DNA from: Antedon mediterranea
Taxonomy: Eukaryota > Echinodermata > Crinoidea > Comatulida > Antedonidae
Reading direction: 5' to 3'
DNA: 60,000 nt
Assembly (NCBI RefSeq): GCF_964355755.1
Contig: NC_092671.1
Span: forward strand, 40,563,804 to 40,623,803
This document shows, piece by piece, positions 9,303 through 18,991 of the stretch (position 1 is its first letter; every line of letters starts with the position of its first letter). The notes under the pieces are model-generated. The model searched no databases. It was not told the origin of the DNA and saw only the letters and a program-made list of their open reading frames with translations. Made by a program: the position numbers and the translations under genes.

Positions 9303-12154
9303 AAAATCTTACATGCCTGTATACAAATTTAGATGGTTTATCGAACAAAAGAAACCTTTTCAGTTCATTGGTTGTGAAAGAAAACCCCCATCTTATTTTT
9401 GTTACTGAGACAAAGTTGGAAGAGAGTCACGATACAATTACTTATTTTGATACTAATATTTATTTAGTTTATAGAAGAGATAGAATTCCAAGTGATGGAG
9501 GTGGTGGCGTCCTAATCCTGGTGCGCAAGGATATTGTTTCTGAAATTGTAATTGACGAAGTCTGGATTGATATAGAAGTGATAACTTGTCTATTGAAATA
9601 TGGAGAGAAATCTGCTCTTATCGCTTGTGTCTACCGTAGCCCTAGCTCTCGAGGTGAATACAACCAGCGGATCAGGGATACGCTGTTGAAATTTAATTCA
9701 TACAAAACTGACCAGATTTTAATTTGCGGAGATTTCAATATTAAAGATATAGACTGGGATACTCTTTCTACTAGACGCGGCGAATTGAGTGAACAGCAGA
9801 AACTTTTAGATGTAGTAAATGACTCGTTCTTGACGCAACATGTGACACAATTTACACGTGTAAGAGGAGACGACGAGCCTTCATTACTTGATTTAATTTT
9901 TAGTAAACATGAACTTGATGTTGATATTTTACGTTATGATGCTCCAGTCGGGAAAAGCGACCATGCCGTTATAATTTTTCGTTTTGTATTAGATTGTTTT
10001 GTTGATCAAAGCGCAGAAGAATATACTAAATTTAATTTTTTTAAAGGTGATTTCACTACAATGAATGCCCAACTCGCTGATGTTGATTGGGAAAGCTTGT
10101 TTGAAACCAAATCTGTCCAAGAAATGTGGGACATTTTTCACAATAAGATTAACTTTTTGATTTCTGATTGTGTTCCGAAAAACATTGTAAACACAAATCT
10201 CCGCCCAAGTAAACAGAAATGGATGACAAAATTCGCACTAAATAAAGTTCAAATGAAGGAGGATGCATGGCAACGTTACAGACGTCATAGGTCTAACAAA
10301 AGACATAAATATTACTGTAAAGCCAGAAATGATGCTACTTCGGCAGTAAGAATGGCTAAAGCTAATTTCGAGAAGGATGTCGCACTAAATGCTAAGAGAA
10401 ATCCGAGGGCATTTTATAGCTATGTTCGTAGTCAAACTTCAATTAAGGAAGGGGTATCCAAACTAAAAAAACAGGATGGATCTTTTTCTTCCACTAATCA
10501 GGAAGCAAGTGAATTAATGAACGAGGCCTTCCAAAAAGTATTTACAGTAGAAGATAATCGTAATATTCCAAACATGGCTTCTGTTTTTCATGGACATTCT
10601 TTGACCAATGTGGACTTTACACTTGATGACGTTAAAATGCATATTAAAAATCTTCGTGATTCATCATCCCCTGGACCTGATGGCATCCACCCTAAAGTGT
10701 TGATTGAATGTTGTGACCATATATCCCCTCCACTGTTATTACTGTTCAGAAAGTCGTTAGCAACAGGTGAAATACCAGCTGCCTGGAAAGACGCAACCAT
10801 TACACCAATTTTCAAAAATGGCAACAAGTCTGATCCTCTAAATTACCGCCCTGTTAGTTTAACTTCAGTTATCTGCAAGATTTTAGAAAAAATCATAACT
10901 AACACAATTATGATCCATCTCGAAACTAAAAATACACTCACCAAACATCAACATGGTTTTCGTACTAATCGTTCTTGTTTAACACAATTGCTTGAATTTT
11001 TCCGCGATGTAGAAAATGCTCTCGCCGACAGACATCCCGTTGATGTTATATACTTGGACTGCCGTAAGGCCTTCGACACAGTTCCGCACATTAGGCTGAA
11101 AATTAAATTGCGAGCTTATGGCATTCAAGGTAATATTCTAAGTTGGATAAGTGGATTTTTAGAAAATAGACGTCAATGTGTTTCAATCAAAGGTTCGGTT
11201 TCAAGTTGGTTACCTGTGTTCAGTGGCGTGCCTCAAGGCACAGTTATTGGTCCGGCTTTATTTTTAGTCTACATCAACGATCTACTTGATAATATTGAAT
11301 CAGATGGTAAACTATTTGCAGACGATGCTAAGATTTATCGTAAGATTGATTCAGTTAACGACCGAGATGCCCTGCAGAATGATTTGAGTAAACTTGAGCA
11401 GTGGAGTAAGAAGTGGCTACTGGAGTTTAGTAAATCTAAATGTAAAGTAATGCACATTGGAAATCGAAATCCAAAACACACTTATTCAATTGATGGTACA
11501 GTTCTTGATACAACCTCTGCTGAGAAAGACCTCGGAGTCTATGTAACGTCTGACTTTAAAGTGTCGACACAAGTTTCCAAAGTTGCAGCCAAAGCCAATT
11601 CAATTGTAGGCCGAATACGGAAATCCTTTACATATATGGATAAACAGATGTTCATGTCGCTTTATACTTCTCTTGTGCGTCCGGTTATGGAGTATGCAGT
11701 TCAAGCCTGGTCACCATATCTACAACAAGACATCAATAAACTTGAGAAAATCCAACAACGAGCTACAAAACTTGTACCAGAACTCAGAAACTTGCCCTAT
11801 GAAGAGCGCAGGATACAGCTAGGTTTACCAACTTTACTGGAAAGAAGGGAACGCGGAGACCTCATCGAAGTTTTTAAATTTTTGAATGGTTACGAAAATA
11901 TAGATCGCCACTCCTTTTTTAAATTAGCATCTGAAGTTGGTCCAAATATCACTCGAGGCTCAACTTTTAAATTAAAGAAACCTAGATGGAACTCAACTAA
12001 ACGGAATAATTTTTTTGACACTAGAGTAATTAACAAGTGGAACTCGCTGCCCGAATCTGTTGTCAATAGCAAGAGTGTAAATTCATTCAAAAACAAGCTT
12101 GACAAATACACACACATACACACATATGAGAGAAGAGGCTCCCTACGAGTTTAA
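9200..12154 (+). CDS. LINE ORF2: endonuclease and reverse transcriptase
   Basis: 984 residues, the length expected for CR1-type ORF2. The N-terminal endonuclease/exonuclease/phosphatase domain (about 35-260) shows CLYTNLDGLSNKRN, the catalytic Glu in TETK (Glu70), GDFN (177-180), DLIFS (231-235) and the terminal SDH (253-255). The RT domain (about 480-760) has SSSPGPDGIHP, LNYRPVSLTS, HGFRTNRSC, the first catalytic Asp in VIYLDCRKAFD (Asp620), SGVPQGTVIGP and FADD (706-709). The C-terminal region ends in VINKWNSLPESVVN. All catalytic residues are present. The Met at 9200 lies inside ORF1; the true start may be downstream, since residues 1-34 have no recognisable domain. The protein nicks target DNA and copies its own RNA there. 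Confidence 0.95.
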   Translation: MDNKKRVTEGNQSRRKSPGSNTDRPTAKTKPSELKNLTCLYTNLDGLSNKRNLFSSLVVKENPHLIFVTETKLEESHDTITYFDTNIYLVYRRDRIPSDGGGGVLILVRKDIVSEIVIDEVWIDIEVITCLLKYGEKSALIACVYRSPSSRGEYNQRIRDTLLKFNSYKTDQILICGDFNIKDIDWDTLSTRRGELSEQQKLLDVVNDSFLTQHVTQFTRVRGDDEPSLLDLIFSKHELDVDILRYDAPVGKSDHAVIIFRFVLDCFVDQSAEEYTKFNFFKGDFTTMNAQLADVDWESLFETKSVQEMWDIFHNKINFLISDCVPKNIVNTNLRPSKQKWMTKFALNKVQMKEDAWQRYRRHRSNKRHKYYCKARNDATSAVRMAKANFEKDVALNAKRNPRAFYSYVRSQTSIKEGVSKLKKQDGSFSSTNQEASELMNEAFQKVFTVEDNRNIPNMASVFHGHSLTNVDFTLDDVKMHIKNLRDSSSPGPDGIHPKVLIECCDHISPPLLLLFRKSLATGEIPAAWKDATITPIFKNGNKSDPLNYRPVSLTSVICKILEKIITNTIMIHLETKNTLTKHQHGFRTNRSCLTQLLEFFRDVENALADRHPVDVIYLDCRKAFDTVPHIRLKIKLRAYGIQGNILSWISGFLENRRQCVSIKGSVSSWLPVFSGVPQGTVIGPALFLVYINDLLDNIESDGKLFADDAKIYRKIDSVNDRDALQNDLSKLEQWSKKWLLEFSKSKCKVMHIGNRNPKHTYSIDGTVLDTTSAEKDLGVYVTSDFKVSTQVSKVAAKANSIVGRIRKSFTYMDKQMFMSLYTSLVRPVMEYAVQAWSPYLQQDINKLEKIQQRATKLVPELRNLPYEERRIQLGLPTLLERRERGDLIEVFKFLNGYENIDRHSFFKLASEVGPNITRGSTFKLKKPRWNSTKRNNFFDTRVINKWNSLPESVVNSKSVNSFKNKLDKYTHIHTYERRGSLRV

Positions 12155-12170
12155 AAACTCATTGCCTCTT
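12133..12170 (+). other. LINE 3' stem-loop
   Basis: Outer stem AAGAGGC (12133-12139)/GCCTCTT (12164-12170) and inner stem GAGTTT (12147-12152)/AAACTC (12155-12160) with a two-base loop. It overlaps the ORF2 stop codon (12152-12154) and immediately precedes the tail repeats. It is the likely template-recognition structure for target-primed reverse transcription. Confidence 0.7.
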
Positions 12171-12174
12171 AACT

Positions 12175-12206
12175 TTACTAAAGGTAAGAATTACTAAAGG
12201 TAAGAA
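12175..12206 (+). repeat. LINE 3' tail, two units of TTACTAAAGGTAAGAA
   Basis: Two exact 16-bp copies (12175-12190, 12191-12206) mark the 3' end of the element. Long (16-bp) tail units are unusual compared with the 4-8-bp units common in CR1/L2; the other LINE in this window has a 5-bp unit. Confidence 0.75.
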
Positions 12207-12290
12207 CAGTATCGGAAGTATAGGGTTAAAAAGGTCAAACTGGGCGACGCCATTTCACAGCATAGAGCAGCGCCCCCTCCAAACTAGGAA

Positions 12291-12470
12291 GTCAATTACT
12301 CTACCCCCCCCCCCCCCCTAGAGTATTAGCAGATCCCCTCTATGATTTTGACTTTCTAATTTGATGCGGGCGCCCTACTCCTCAGTCAATTACTCTATCC
12401 CCTCTAGAGCATTAGCAGATCCCCTCTTATGATTTTGACTTTCTAATTTGATGCGGGCGCCCTACTCCAT
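12291..12470. repeat. Tandem duplication of ~90 bp with poly(C) tract
   Basis: Two copies (about 12291-12383 and 12384-12470) share GTCAATTACTCTA, ATTAGCAGATCCCCTC and GATTTTGACTTTCTAATTTG. The first copy contains a C17-18 homopolymer at about 12302-12319. No coding role. Confidence 0.85.
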
Positions 12471-12857
12471 GGCTCACAATGGCGCCACCCATAGCTCTAT
12501 TCTATCCCACAATGCCTTTCGAAATTGTTACGCGCTTCGGACGAACAGGAGATTCTTGTGTTATAAGTTCTTTGGTATTAGTATTTGGCCTAGGCCTAAT
12601 TCTGTCTCTTCTAGATCTTTCACAGCACCATCTTCAATTGTCATGAGAATTTCGCTACACTCCATATTAATATGACTCAAAAAATAGGCCTATCACTTGA
12701 ATCGGATCGGATAGTATACTGTAATAAAAAAAAAAGCGCGAAGTCGTATGAACAATTTGAGAAATTTGCCGGGCCGCCAGACGATTTGTTGACAACTCAT
12801 TTCTCGAGCAGCTCTGTGATTGGTTGAGAAGTTTTCGCTTCGCAAAAAGTAGAAAAA
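12471..12857. other. Unannotated spacer
   Basis: No gene or repeat recognised; the frame at 12448-12675 (+) has no protein-like features. GGCCTAGG motif near 12588. Confidence 0.4.
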
Positions 12858-13411
12858 ACAAAAGACTCAACTCCATACGCTACATAGGAATAGTTGGACA
12901 CAAACACGGCTTCTAATCCATTCAATGCCGTAACTCTCTCTATATATTGCTCTGTGGCCAGCCAGAGCCATAATAGAGAGAGTTACGGCATTGCGTTCAC
13001 GGATTTTAGAAAGTCACGTGGTGTGCACGCCGGCCATGTTTGTGTGATTTTAAACAACAAAATGTAAAAACAATGCATTACTACAGACAAAGAATATATT
13101 CTTTGCTACAGAGAATCGCTGTACAAACTAAACGCGTAGAGCGTGCATGGAGCGCACAACCAGAGCCGTTCCGAAATTGCTATTTTTGTTGTTTAAAATC
13201 ATGTTCGCAGTAACTTTATAATTTTTTTATTATTTTACCTTTAAACAAATTGATTGTTTTGATATTAAATTCGATAATTAAAGCCTTTTGAACGTTATAC
13301 ATTTTCAAAACAAAAGTCTCAACTCCATACGCTACATAGGAATAGTTGGACACAAACACGGCTTCTAATCCATTCAATGTCGAAACTCTCTATATATGGC
13401 TCTGTGGTCCC
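12858..13411. repeat. Direct repeats of ~103 bp flanking 350 bp
   Basis: About 12858-12960 and 13309-13411 are nearly identical (shared: CTCAACTCCATACGCTACAT, GTTGGACACAAACACGGCTT). Between them lie two inverted-repeat structures: a hairpin at 12926-12994, whose arms contain TGCCGTAACTCTCTCTATA, and a 19-20-bp inverted pair around 13046-13064/13184-13203 (TGATTTTAAACAACAAAAT). It could be a tiny element with direct terminal repeats or a local duplication; no LTR signatures such as TG..CA ends. Confidence 0.7.
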
Positions 13412-13614
13412 AAGGGCGCTAGAACTTTTCCATGCTTTTCTAAAGTGAGCCCTCTACAGCTGTTTTTATTTTATAAAAAATTCACTGTGCTTTGACAAGA
13501 ATATGTGTTGTAATTTATGGGTCTTAATGTATTATATTAGATTATTATTTTTTATATTAAATAATTAAATAATGTTTTTGGACACATTTACGGCCGCCAT
13601 CTTGTTGGTTCCCC
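13412..13614. other. Short spacer left of the TIR element
   Basis: Only one feature was seen: TGTGGTCCCAAGGGCGCTAG (about 13406-13425) is inverted relative to the TCTAGCGCCCTCGGGACCAC copies at 15351-15410, a weak outer inverted repeat around the TIR element. Confidence 0.4.
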
Positions 13615-13735
13615 CTCCTGTTGGCGATTTTTTTTCCGTACGAGAGTTCCTCCATCGGTTCGTTTCGGACTCAATCGACTCTTCGGTAAGCCACCACCGA
13701 TGCTCACTGATGCGTGACAGCAACCACAAGACAAA

Positions 13736-14706
13736 ACGTGAGCAGCTTTTTTGCACGAGTGACAGATTTATACTGTACATACTAGAGGCTAATACTATAC
13801 TCACTGTAAATATAATAATAAATATTAATAGTAGTACTGAACGTCATTGTAATAATAATAATAGAGGCCTAGAATTTTAATAATATAATACTGTATAGGC
13901 AGCCACAAACCAATGTATGTACCATCAGATTCACAAACAGTAACACACATACAGCAGAGCACTTTGTTGGTCGTCACAAGCAAGGCCTAGCTAGCCTAGC
14001 CCTACGTACGTGTGCTTCAAATTCAATGTAGTACATTTCCATTACAGTACTATTTTTTATTTTAATAAAATGAAGTACAGTAGTAGGTTAGAAATTATAT
14101 GTACAGAAGTAACACTAACAGATGTTTTTATCAAGAAAATTACAATTTTCTTCAGGTTTAAGTGTAACATTTGAAAATTGTATACATAGGCCTAGTACGT
14201 ATTAGTAACATGATTCTTGTAAGTTGTAATGTATAGAAACACATGCTTGCTTATAAAGCGTTTAATATTGGCCAGTGGAAATTTCGAATTAAAATGAACA
14301 ATTTAAAAAAAAATTTTATTTCAGAAACCATAATTAAAAAAATAAAATCAAGAATATGGAATACAGAAAACCGATCTTCATGACAAGATGATAGTATCAC
14401 ATATAATTATAAGCTTCCTGGAAAATGTGTTTTATTAAATGTATTTGTACTATTGCAGTCGTGTCAGTACCGTAATTGAATGTTTTTTACTTTGCATGTA
14501 TTTTTTATGATTTTCCAAATTACATATAGGCCTACACATAATAAACAATAATATCAATTGTAGGCCTATAACTTAATTAAAACTCCAAAATTGCCTATAT
14601 TAAAAAAGTCTGAAATCTTTATTTTTCAAGATTGGGGATAATTAATACGTACACCTTTAACGTAAAATTTCCATTACCTTACAATATAAATATTAATTTA
14701 ATAATA
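13736..14706. other. AT-rich interior of the TIR element
   Basis: About 970 bp without credible coding or RNA gene; contains ATA/TAA-rich simple sequence and several TAGGCCTA motifs. Confidence 0.4.
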
Positions 14707-15135
14707 TTATTTTAAAAGGTAGATTTGTATAAGTTCTTCATTTATTCTTTGGTATATTTCATTTTCATTTTTTGAAGAACAATAAATTATAGTATCGTCA
14801 GCATACATACTTATTTTACATTTGTTTGCAACTTTCGATAGGTCATTTATATATAAGAGGAAAGCAAGTGGGCCCACGATTGACCCCTGAGGCACTCCAC
14901 ATTGGATGTAATGTGTGTATAGTCAGACAATGTATTTAATATTTACATTTGTGAATTGCTTTCGCTCAGACAGATAGCTCTCGAACCATTTTAAAACATA
15001 TTTACTTAAACCATAAAGTCTCAATTTGCTTAATAGTATGTTATGGTTTACCGTATCAAAGGCCTTTTTAAAATCTAGTAAACTATTAGTATTTAGTGTA
15101 GATTCATTTGAAAGTATTAGCTCGCGGTGTTTGTA
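14707..15135 (-). pseudogene. RT domain fragment (LINE)
   Basis: Minus-strand translation across 15135-14707 gives the central RT blocks: [13 protein letters not shown] (catalytic Asp), [29 protein letters not shown] and MYADDTIIY (catalytic Asp-Asp). An in-frame stop lies between the YLSERKQF and GVPQG blocks, near 14920. Both ends are missing: no endonuclease and no C-terminal domain. It lies next to the right TIR of the 13624-15253 element and was presumably captured by it or inserted in it. Clade: Jockey/CR1 superfamily, not placed further. Confidence 0.8.
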
Positions 15136-15345
15136 AATGTAAATTGTATTATGTTGTCACGCATCAGTGAGCTGACTTTACCGAATACCGAAGAGAGTCG
15201 ATTGAGTCCGAAACGAACCGATGGAGGAACTCTCGTACGGAAAAAAAAATCGCCTCCTGTTGGAATCACTTTTCAGTCTGGAGTACGCCCTCTAGTGTTC
15301 TTATTACATCTCTCTGTCTCTATGGCTCTCTGGCTGAGTGACCGA

Positions 15346-15435
15346 AATGTCTAGCGCCCTCGGGACCACAGGCTGGCCAAATGTCTAGCGCCCTCGGACC
15401 ACAGGCTGACCAAAAAAGAACCACAGGCTGGCCGC
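15346..15435 (+). repeat. 33-bp tandem repeat ahead of the 8.3-kb array
   Basis: Two and a half imperfect units with the core AATGTCTAGCGCCCTCGG followed by ACCACAGGCTGGCC. It lies directly before the left breakpoint of the large array (15450). Confidence 0.8.
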
Positions 15436-16149
15436 GTGTTTGACGACCCCTTTAGCATATTCTTGGCCCTTCATAAGATATTCTCTTTGTCCCATGTTTG
15501 TATTCTTTTTGATGATATTCAAATTATTTTTGTTTTTATTTGCTGTTCTGAATTGTTTGGTGTCGTAGTACTTATCTAGAGTAATCATACAATCTTGCAG
15601 TTCATCTTCTTTATCAAAAGTTAAAAACATAAATGAATAGATAAATTATTATTTAATGTCGGTAATAATGATAATAAACTAAAAGAGTGTAGCGAGTAAA
15701 ATTGTACGATAGTTTCTGCTCTTTAAATACATCTATAAATGTGCAGTATACAACCTTAAATATTTGTCCTGTTTAGAAAACTAATGTAGAGTACTTGCAT
15801 TTATTTTTCTTGGTATAGTACTCCGTTAAAGTTTAAAACTAATAACAGAAAATAAAACATACATTGATTTTTTGTTTGCTCTGAATTGTTCAAAAAGTAT
15901 TCATTTTGGAAAATGGTTTCCAGTGAAGAATGTAAGTAACATGAAACTAAGACGTGTAAAGTATCAACAACCCAAATGCAGAGTTGAAAGATATAGAAAA
16001 AGTGCAATACCATACCTTATCTCGCTTCTAAATGAATAATCAGTATATATCACCCAGTACAGCTTTGCGATTCTTATTGATGCTTTTAGGTGTTTTTTTT
16101 TTTCTATTTTAATATTTTAAGCTAAAGTTTTTGAATGTTCCTGTATTGT

Positions 16150-16307
16150 ATTTCTTGTGTAAATTGCCTCCTTTTTATATTTTTTTATCATTGGTTTTTA
16201 TACTTTTATACAAATTTTAATATTGAACAAATGTAAATATCTTTGTAATTCAGCTAAGGCTGCGATAATGATATTGAAATAAATGAAATGAAATGAAAAA
16301 AAAAATT
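16150..16307 (+). mobile_element. LINE 3' end with GAAAT tail (unit 1)
   Basis: The end AGCTAAGGCTGCGATAATGA followed by ATAAATGAAATGAAATG and an A run looks like the 3' terminus of an L2/CR1-type element. No coding part is recognised upstream. Copies recur at about 24424-24580, 32750-32907 and 41025-41181. Confidence 0.45.
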
Positions 16308-17154
16308 TCCGGCAATTTTCTGATTCTAAAATGGCCACAGTTCGATCGAAGTATTCGAGGAAAAGGAGCTGTTTTGAAAGGCTTTTTTTTTTAAGATATT
16401 TTTTTCAAAATAAATATATTGCCGAGTGTTCGATATCCTTTCCTAAACTCGGCTTGCTACAATGTTATCCATCTGTCCACATTGAATCAGTCTATTGCAT
16501 TAAGGTTGGTGAGTACCCTGCCAAAATACGCCAGAATTTTGCCAAAATACGAAAATTGAAAATACGAAAATACGAAAATTGAAAATTTCAACTGACAAAT
16601 ATTAATTGAAGAGAAGCTTAACTTCTATTTCTTATGTTCATTTAGGAGGACATCATTCAATAATATGTTGCTGATCATACCATCAATACCCAGGTATTAT
16701 CCTTTTATTTATAACTTCATCTAATTTATAAATTACTAAAATATCGATGCCATTCCATTAATGAAATTTCATTTGATGTATTGTTTTTTTCTCTTCTGAG
16801 ATTTAGCCAGAATCTTCAATATCGTTTTCGTCGAAGAGTCTTATTATGTTTTTCCTTTTTGTTTTGTCTTTTTTTCCCGTTTTAATAGATTTTTAGTATA
16901 TATTTATTTCTTAAATAAGCATGTGTTGTTTTTCATGGTTATAATTTATATTATTTAAGGTTTTTTCAATTATCCATTCTCTATCCTACTAGGTATTTTT
17001 TATCAATTGCTCTTTAAATGCATATTTGATTGATTTTTCAAATGTAGTAATATCTTTGTCAATATTTTTTGCTGATTGTCACCATGAAATTGTTATCGGG
17101 TTTTTCCAGTTATGCATGGCACTATCTATTTCTAAATAGTCATCTGTTTATATA

Positions 17155-17921
17155 TGTATCAGGGTAACAGGTATGCTTATACCCAAATACTTGAATGATT
17201 TATCTGCTGAATCTGACTTGAATCTGAGAAACCTTGTGGGACCCATTAAAGTAAAAGCTGGAATGATAAGTGACCATGCTATAAATAGTCATGAATATTT
17301 AGTGTATAATGTTTCAGTATGGGTCAGTTCATAAATGGACAAGGGATTTTGTTAATTGATTTGCATTTTTAATAGTTTCTTTTTTTGTATAACCGAATTT
17401 AAATTGATAATTACATGTGTATGACTCAAGTTACAATACAAACAGTCTGTAAACTACGAAATAACGTTATGGTAAATGTATATACCATCGGTTAAAAATT
17501 GTAATAGTACCCAACTGGGAATGGATGACACTTACTAGTGCCTAGCCCAAAGTGAAGGTTTTCATCTCCTTCCGACTGGTTACTAGGTAAGCATCTATAT
17601 TTTTATCTCTCTTAATTTTAGAATTGTTTTACTATAGTTAATATAGTTGATTGTTGATTGTTATACTAGACACTACAACGCAATAGTAGCCTATACTGTC
17701 GTTAATGATACGATCGATCGATCACTGATATGTTATCTTAAATAGTAACACTGTTTTTGTTCTATCTCCTTCCGACTGGTTACTAGCTTCAATAAAAGAA
17801 TTTAACTTTTCCAAACCAAGAACTGTCTCTGTGGATGATTTTATTGTGTTTGTGCCAGTGCTGCAGCTCCTGAAAATACTACGCGATAAAGCTACGACGC
17901 TAGTAGTCTGAACCTGTTACA
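17155..17921 (+). repeat. 5' LTR (unit 1, short form)
   Basis: Lacks the 36-bp segment present in the 3' LTR and in the 5' LTRs of units 2 and 4. Poly(A) signal AATAAA at 17791-17796. Contains two copies of CTCCTTCCGACTGGTTACTA, the first followed by GTAAGC (splice-donor-like). Confidence 0.85.
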
Positions 17922-17941
17922 TTTGGTGCCGTGACCAGGAT
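17922..17941 (+). promoter_or_regulatory. Primer binding site of the LTR element
   Basis: TT followed by TGGTGCCGTGACCAGGAT. The leading TGG fits the CCA end of a tRNA; the tRNA species was not determined. It recurs after the 5' LTR of units 2-4 (26238, 34522, 42839). Confidence 0.65.
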
Positions 17942-18149
17942 TTGCTGTTCAGCCAGGAAGGGATCACTCTCAAGAAAGACTACGATAAGTGCTGATTAGT
18001 CTTTTCTTGAGTTTTAACCAGCCATTTGGAAAGATGTGGATCTTACTCAACCTTACGTCCCTGAAGCTGCAGTACCAGAATCTGCTAATACAATATCCAT
18101 AGAACAATAAGAAACACCATCTATCAACCCTGCTTCTGCCCAGGCATCT

Positions 18150-18380
18150 GTGGAACCGTCAGAAACTTCTCCTTCAACTGAGCATGATATCACTCCCGTC
18201 GCAGTCGTCATGGATCATACTGATGATGATAACTCCTCAGGAGAAACACGTTCAGAACCAACCTTAAGTCTCCGACGTTCGAAACGTGTAATTAAACCGC
18301 CAGACCGATACGGCTTTATTTCTAAGTGGCTCTGGGGAACCCCTGCACTAACATTCCATGTGGGTTGTTTAGATGTTTGA
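18150..18380 (+). pseudogene. C-terminal tail of a Gypsy-like polyprotein
   Basis: A 76-codon frame ending in RRSKRVIKPPDRYGFISK. The basic/PPxRYGF tail is typical of the C-terminal end of Ty3/Gypsy integrase polyproteins. The rest is an acidic, Ser/Thr-rich linker (SPSTEHDITP, DHTDDDNSSGE). The frame is identical in all four units (26466-26696, 34750-34980, 43067-43297). Everything upstream (integrase core, RT) has been deleted, so this is a remnant within the shortened internal region, not a functional gene. Confidence 0.6.
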
Positions 18381-18968
18381 TTGTTTAAACTGTATTAATT
18401 TTGCTTGACACTTAACTTGTTTTTTTATATAATTATGTCTGAGAGAAGACAATTTTACTTGATTTTAATTTTAATCTCAATAGTTTAATTTGTTACCTTT
18501 ATTGTATACTGTATCTTTTGTATGATCATGTTTTTTTAACATACTTGTTTGCCATGTGTATGGCTTGTGTTATGTTGGTACATCACCTTGTGTTGGGTGG
18601 GATTGAACCTTCGAGTAGTAATCGCAGGATTTCGAGAAACTTGTGAAGTGTAAACGGGCACTTCTGTACACCGACTATTGTGGGGATGGCCATCCTTCAA
18701 TAGTTTATCCATTTGGATAAATTTTTATTGGTTGTTTCTAATAATTCTGCATAACTTCTCTCATTGGTTCAATCAGGTACAGGTATGCTGTTGTGATACA
18801 ACAGTTTGGTTTTTTTTATAAATGCCATTTAGTTAAGTTTTTTTATTTTTAGTTTTTTTATGTAATTCCCTATGATGTCATTTTCATTGTATAAATCGTG
18901 ACTAATGTACCAAGGTATTTAGGTTTAGGTTAATGCATTTGTATATCACTGAGATTTAGCAGATAAAT

Positions 18969-18991
18969 GGGGGGGGGGGGGTGGGGGTGAG
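18969..18991 (+). other. Polypurine tract before the 3' LTR
   Basis: A G-rich run (about 13 G, then TGGGGGTGAG) immediately upstream of the 3' LTR. Its length differs between units, as expected for homopolymer slippage or sequencing error. Confidence 0.6.

Larger units (their letters stand above)
8235..12206 (+). mobile_element. Apparently intact CR1-like non-LTR retrotransposon
   Basis: Two long overlapping open frames in LINE order (ORF1 with PHD finger, ORF2 with endonuclease and RT), a 3' hairpin (12133-12170) and two exact 16-bp tail units (12175-12206). The PHD-bearing ORF1, the apurinic-like endonuclease, and a non-poly(A) iterated tail fit the CR1/Jockey superfamily. No frameshift or internal stop was seen, so this copy could be active; the 5' boundary is unknown (see 7976-8234). 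Confidence 0.9.
13624..15253. mobile_element. 1.63-kb TIR element with 9-bp TSD, carrying an RT fragment
   Basis: Terminal inverted repeats of about 105-110 bp (13624-13735 and 15150-15253) begin GCGATTTTTTTTCCGTACG and share TCCTCCATCGGTTCGTTTCG and GACTCAATCGACTC. Flanked by CTCCTGTTG at 13615-13623 and 15254-15262 (direct-repeat match extends to 11 bp, so the exact end is ambiguous by 1-2 bp). Long TIR and 9-11-bp duplication again suggest MULE-like transposition. No transposase; the interior holds an RT fragment (14707-15135 -) and AT-rich DNA. Confidence 0.75.

Noticed and set aside
12448-12675. 75-codon frame after the LINE
   Set aside because: No domain, overlaps a tandem duplication, no splice or start context that supports it.
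12858-13411. Pair of ~103-bp direct repeats as LTRs of a tiny retroelement
   Set aside because: No TG..CA ends, primer-binding site or polypurine tract; kept only as a repeat.
15385-15630. Minus-strand frame (MFLTFDKEDELQDC...) repeated in the array
   Set aside because: No recognisable domain; unit 1 and the other units end it differently because the array breakpoint falls inside it.
16331-16582. 83-codon frame (MATVRSKYSRKR...) conserved in all four units
   Set aside because: The four units are almost identical DNA, so an open frame in each is not evidence of selection; no domain, extremely AT-rich context.
18212-18260. Second hammerhead-like pattern (CTGATGA ... GAAAC) in the LTR internal region
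   Set aside because: The bases between the two boxes do not form stem II, and there are no stem I arms; it lies within the polyprotein-tail frame, so it is chance.
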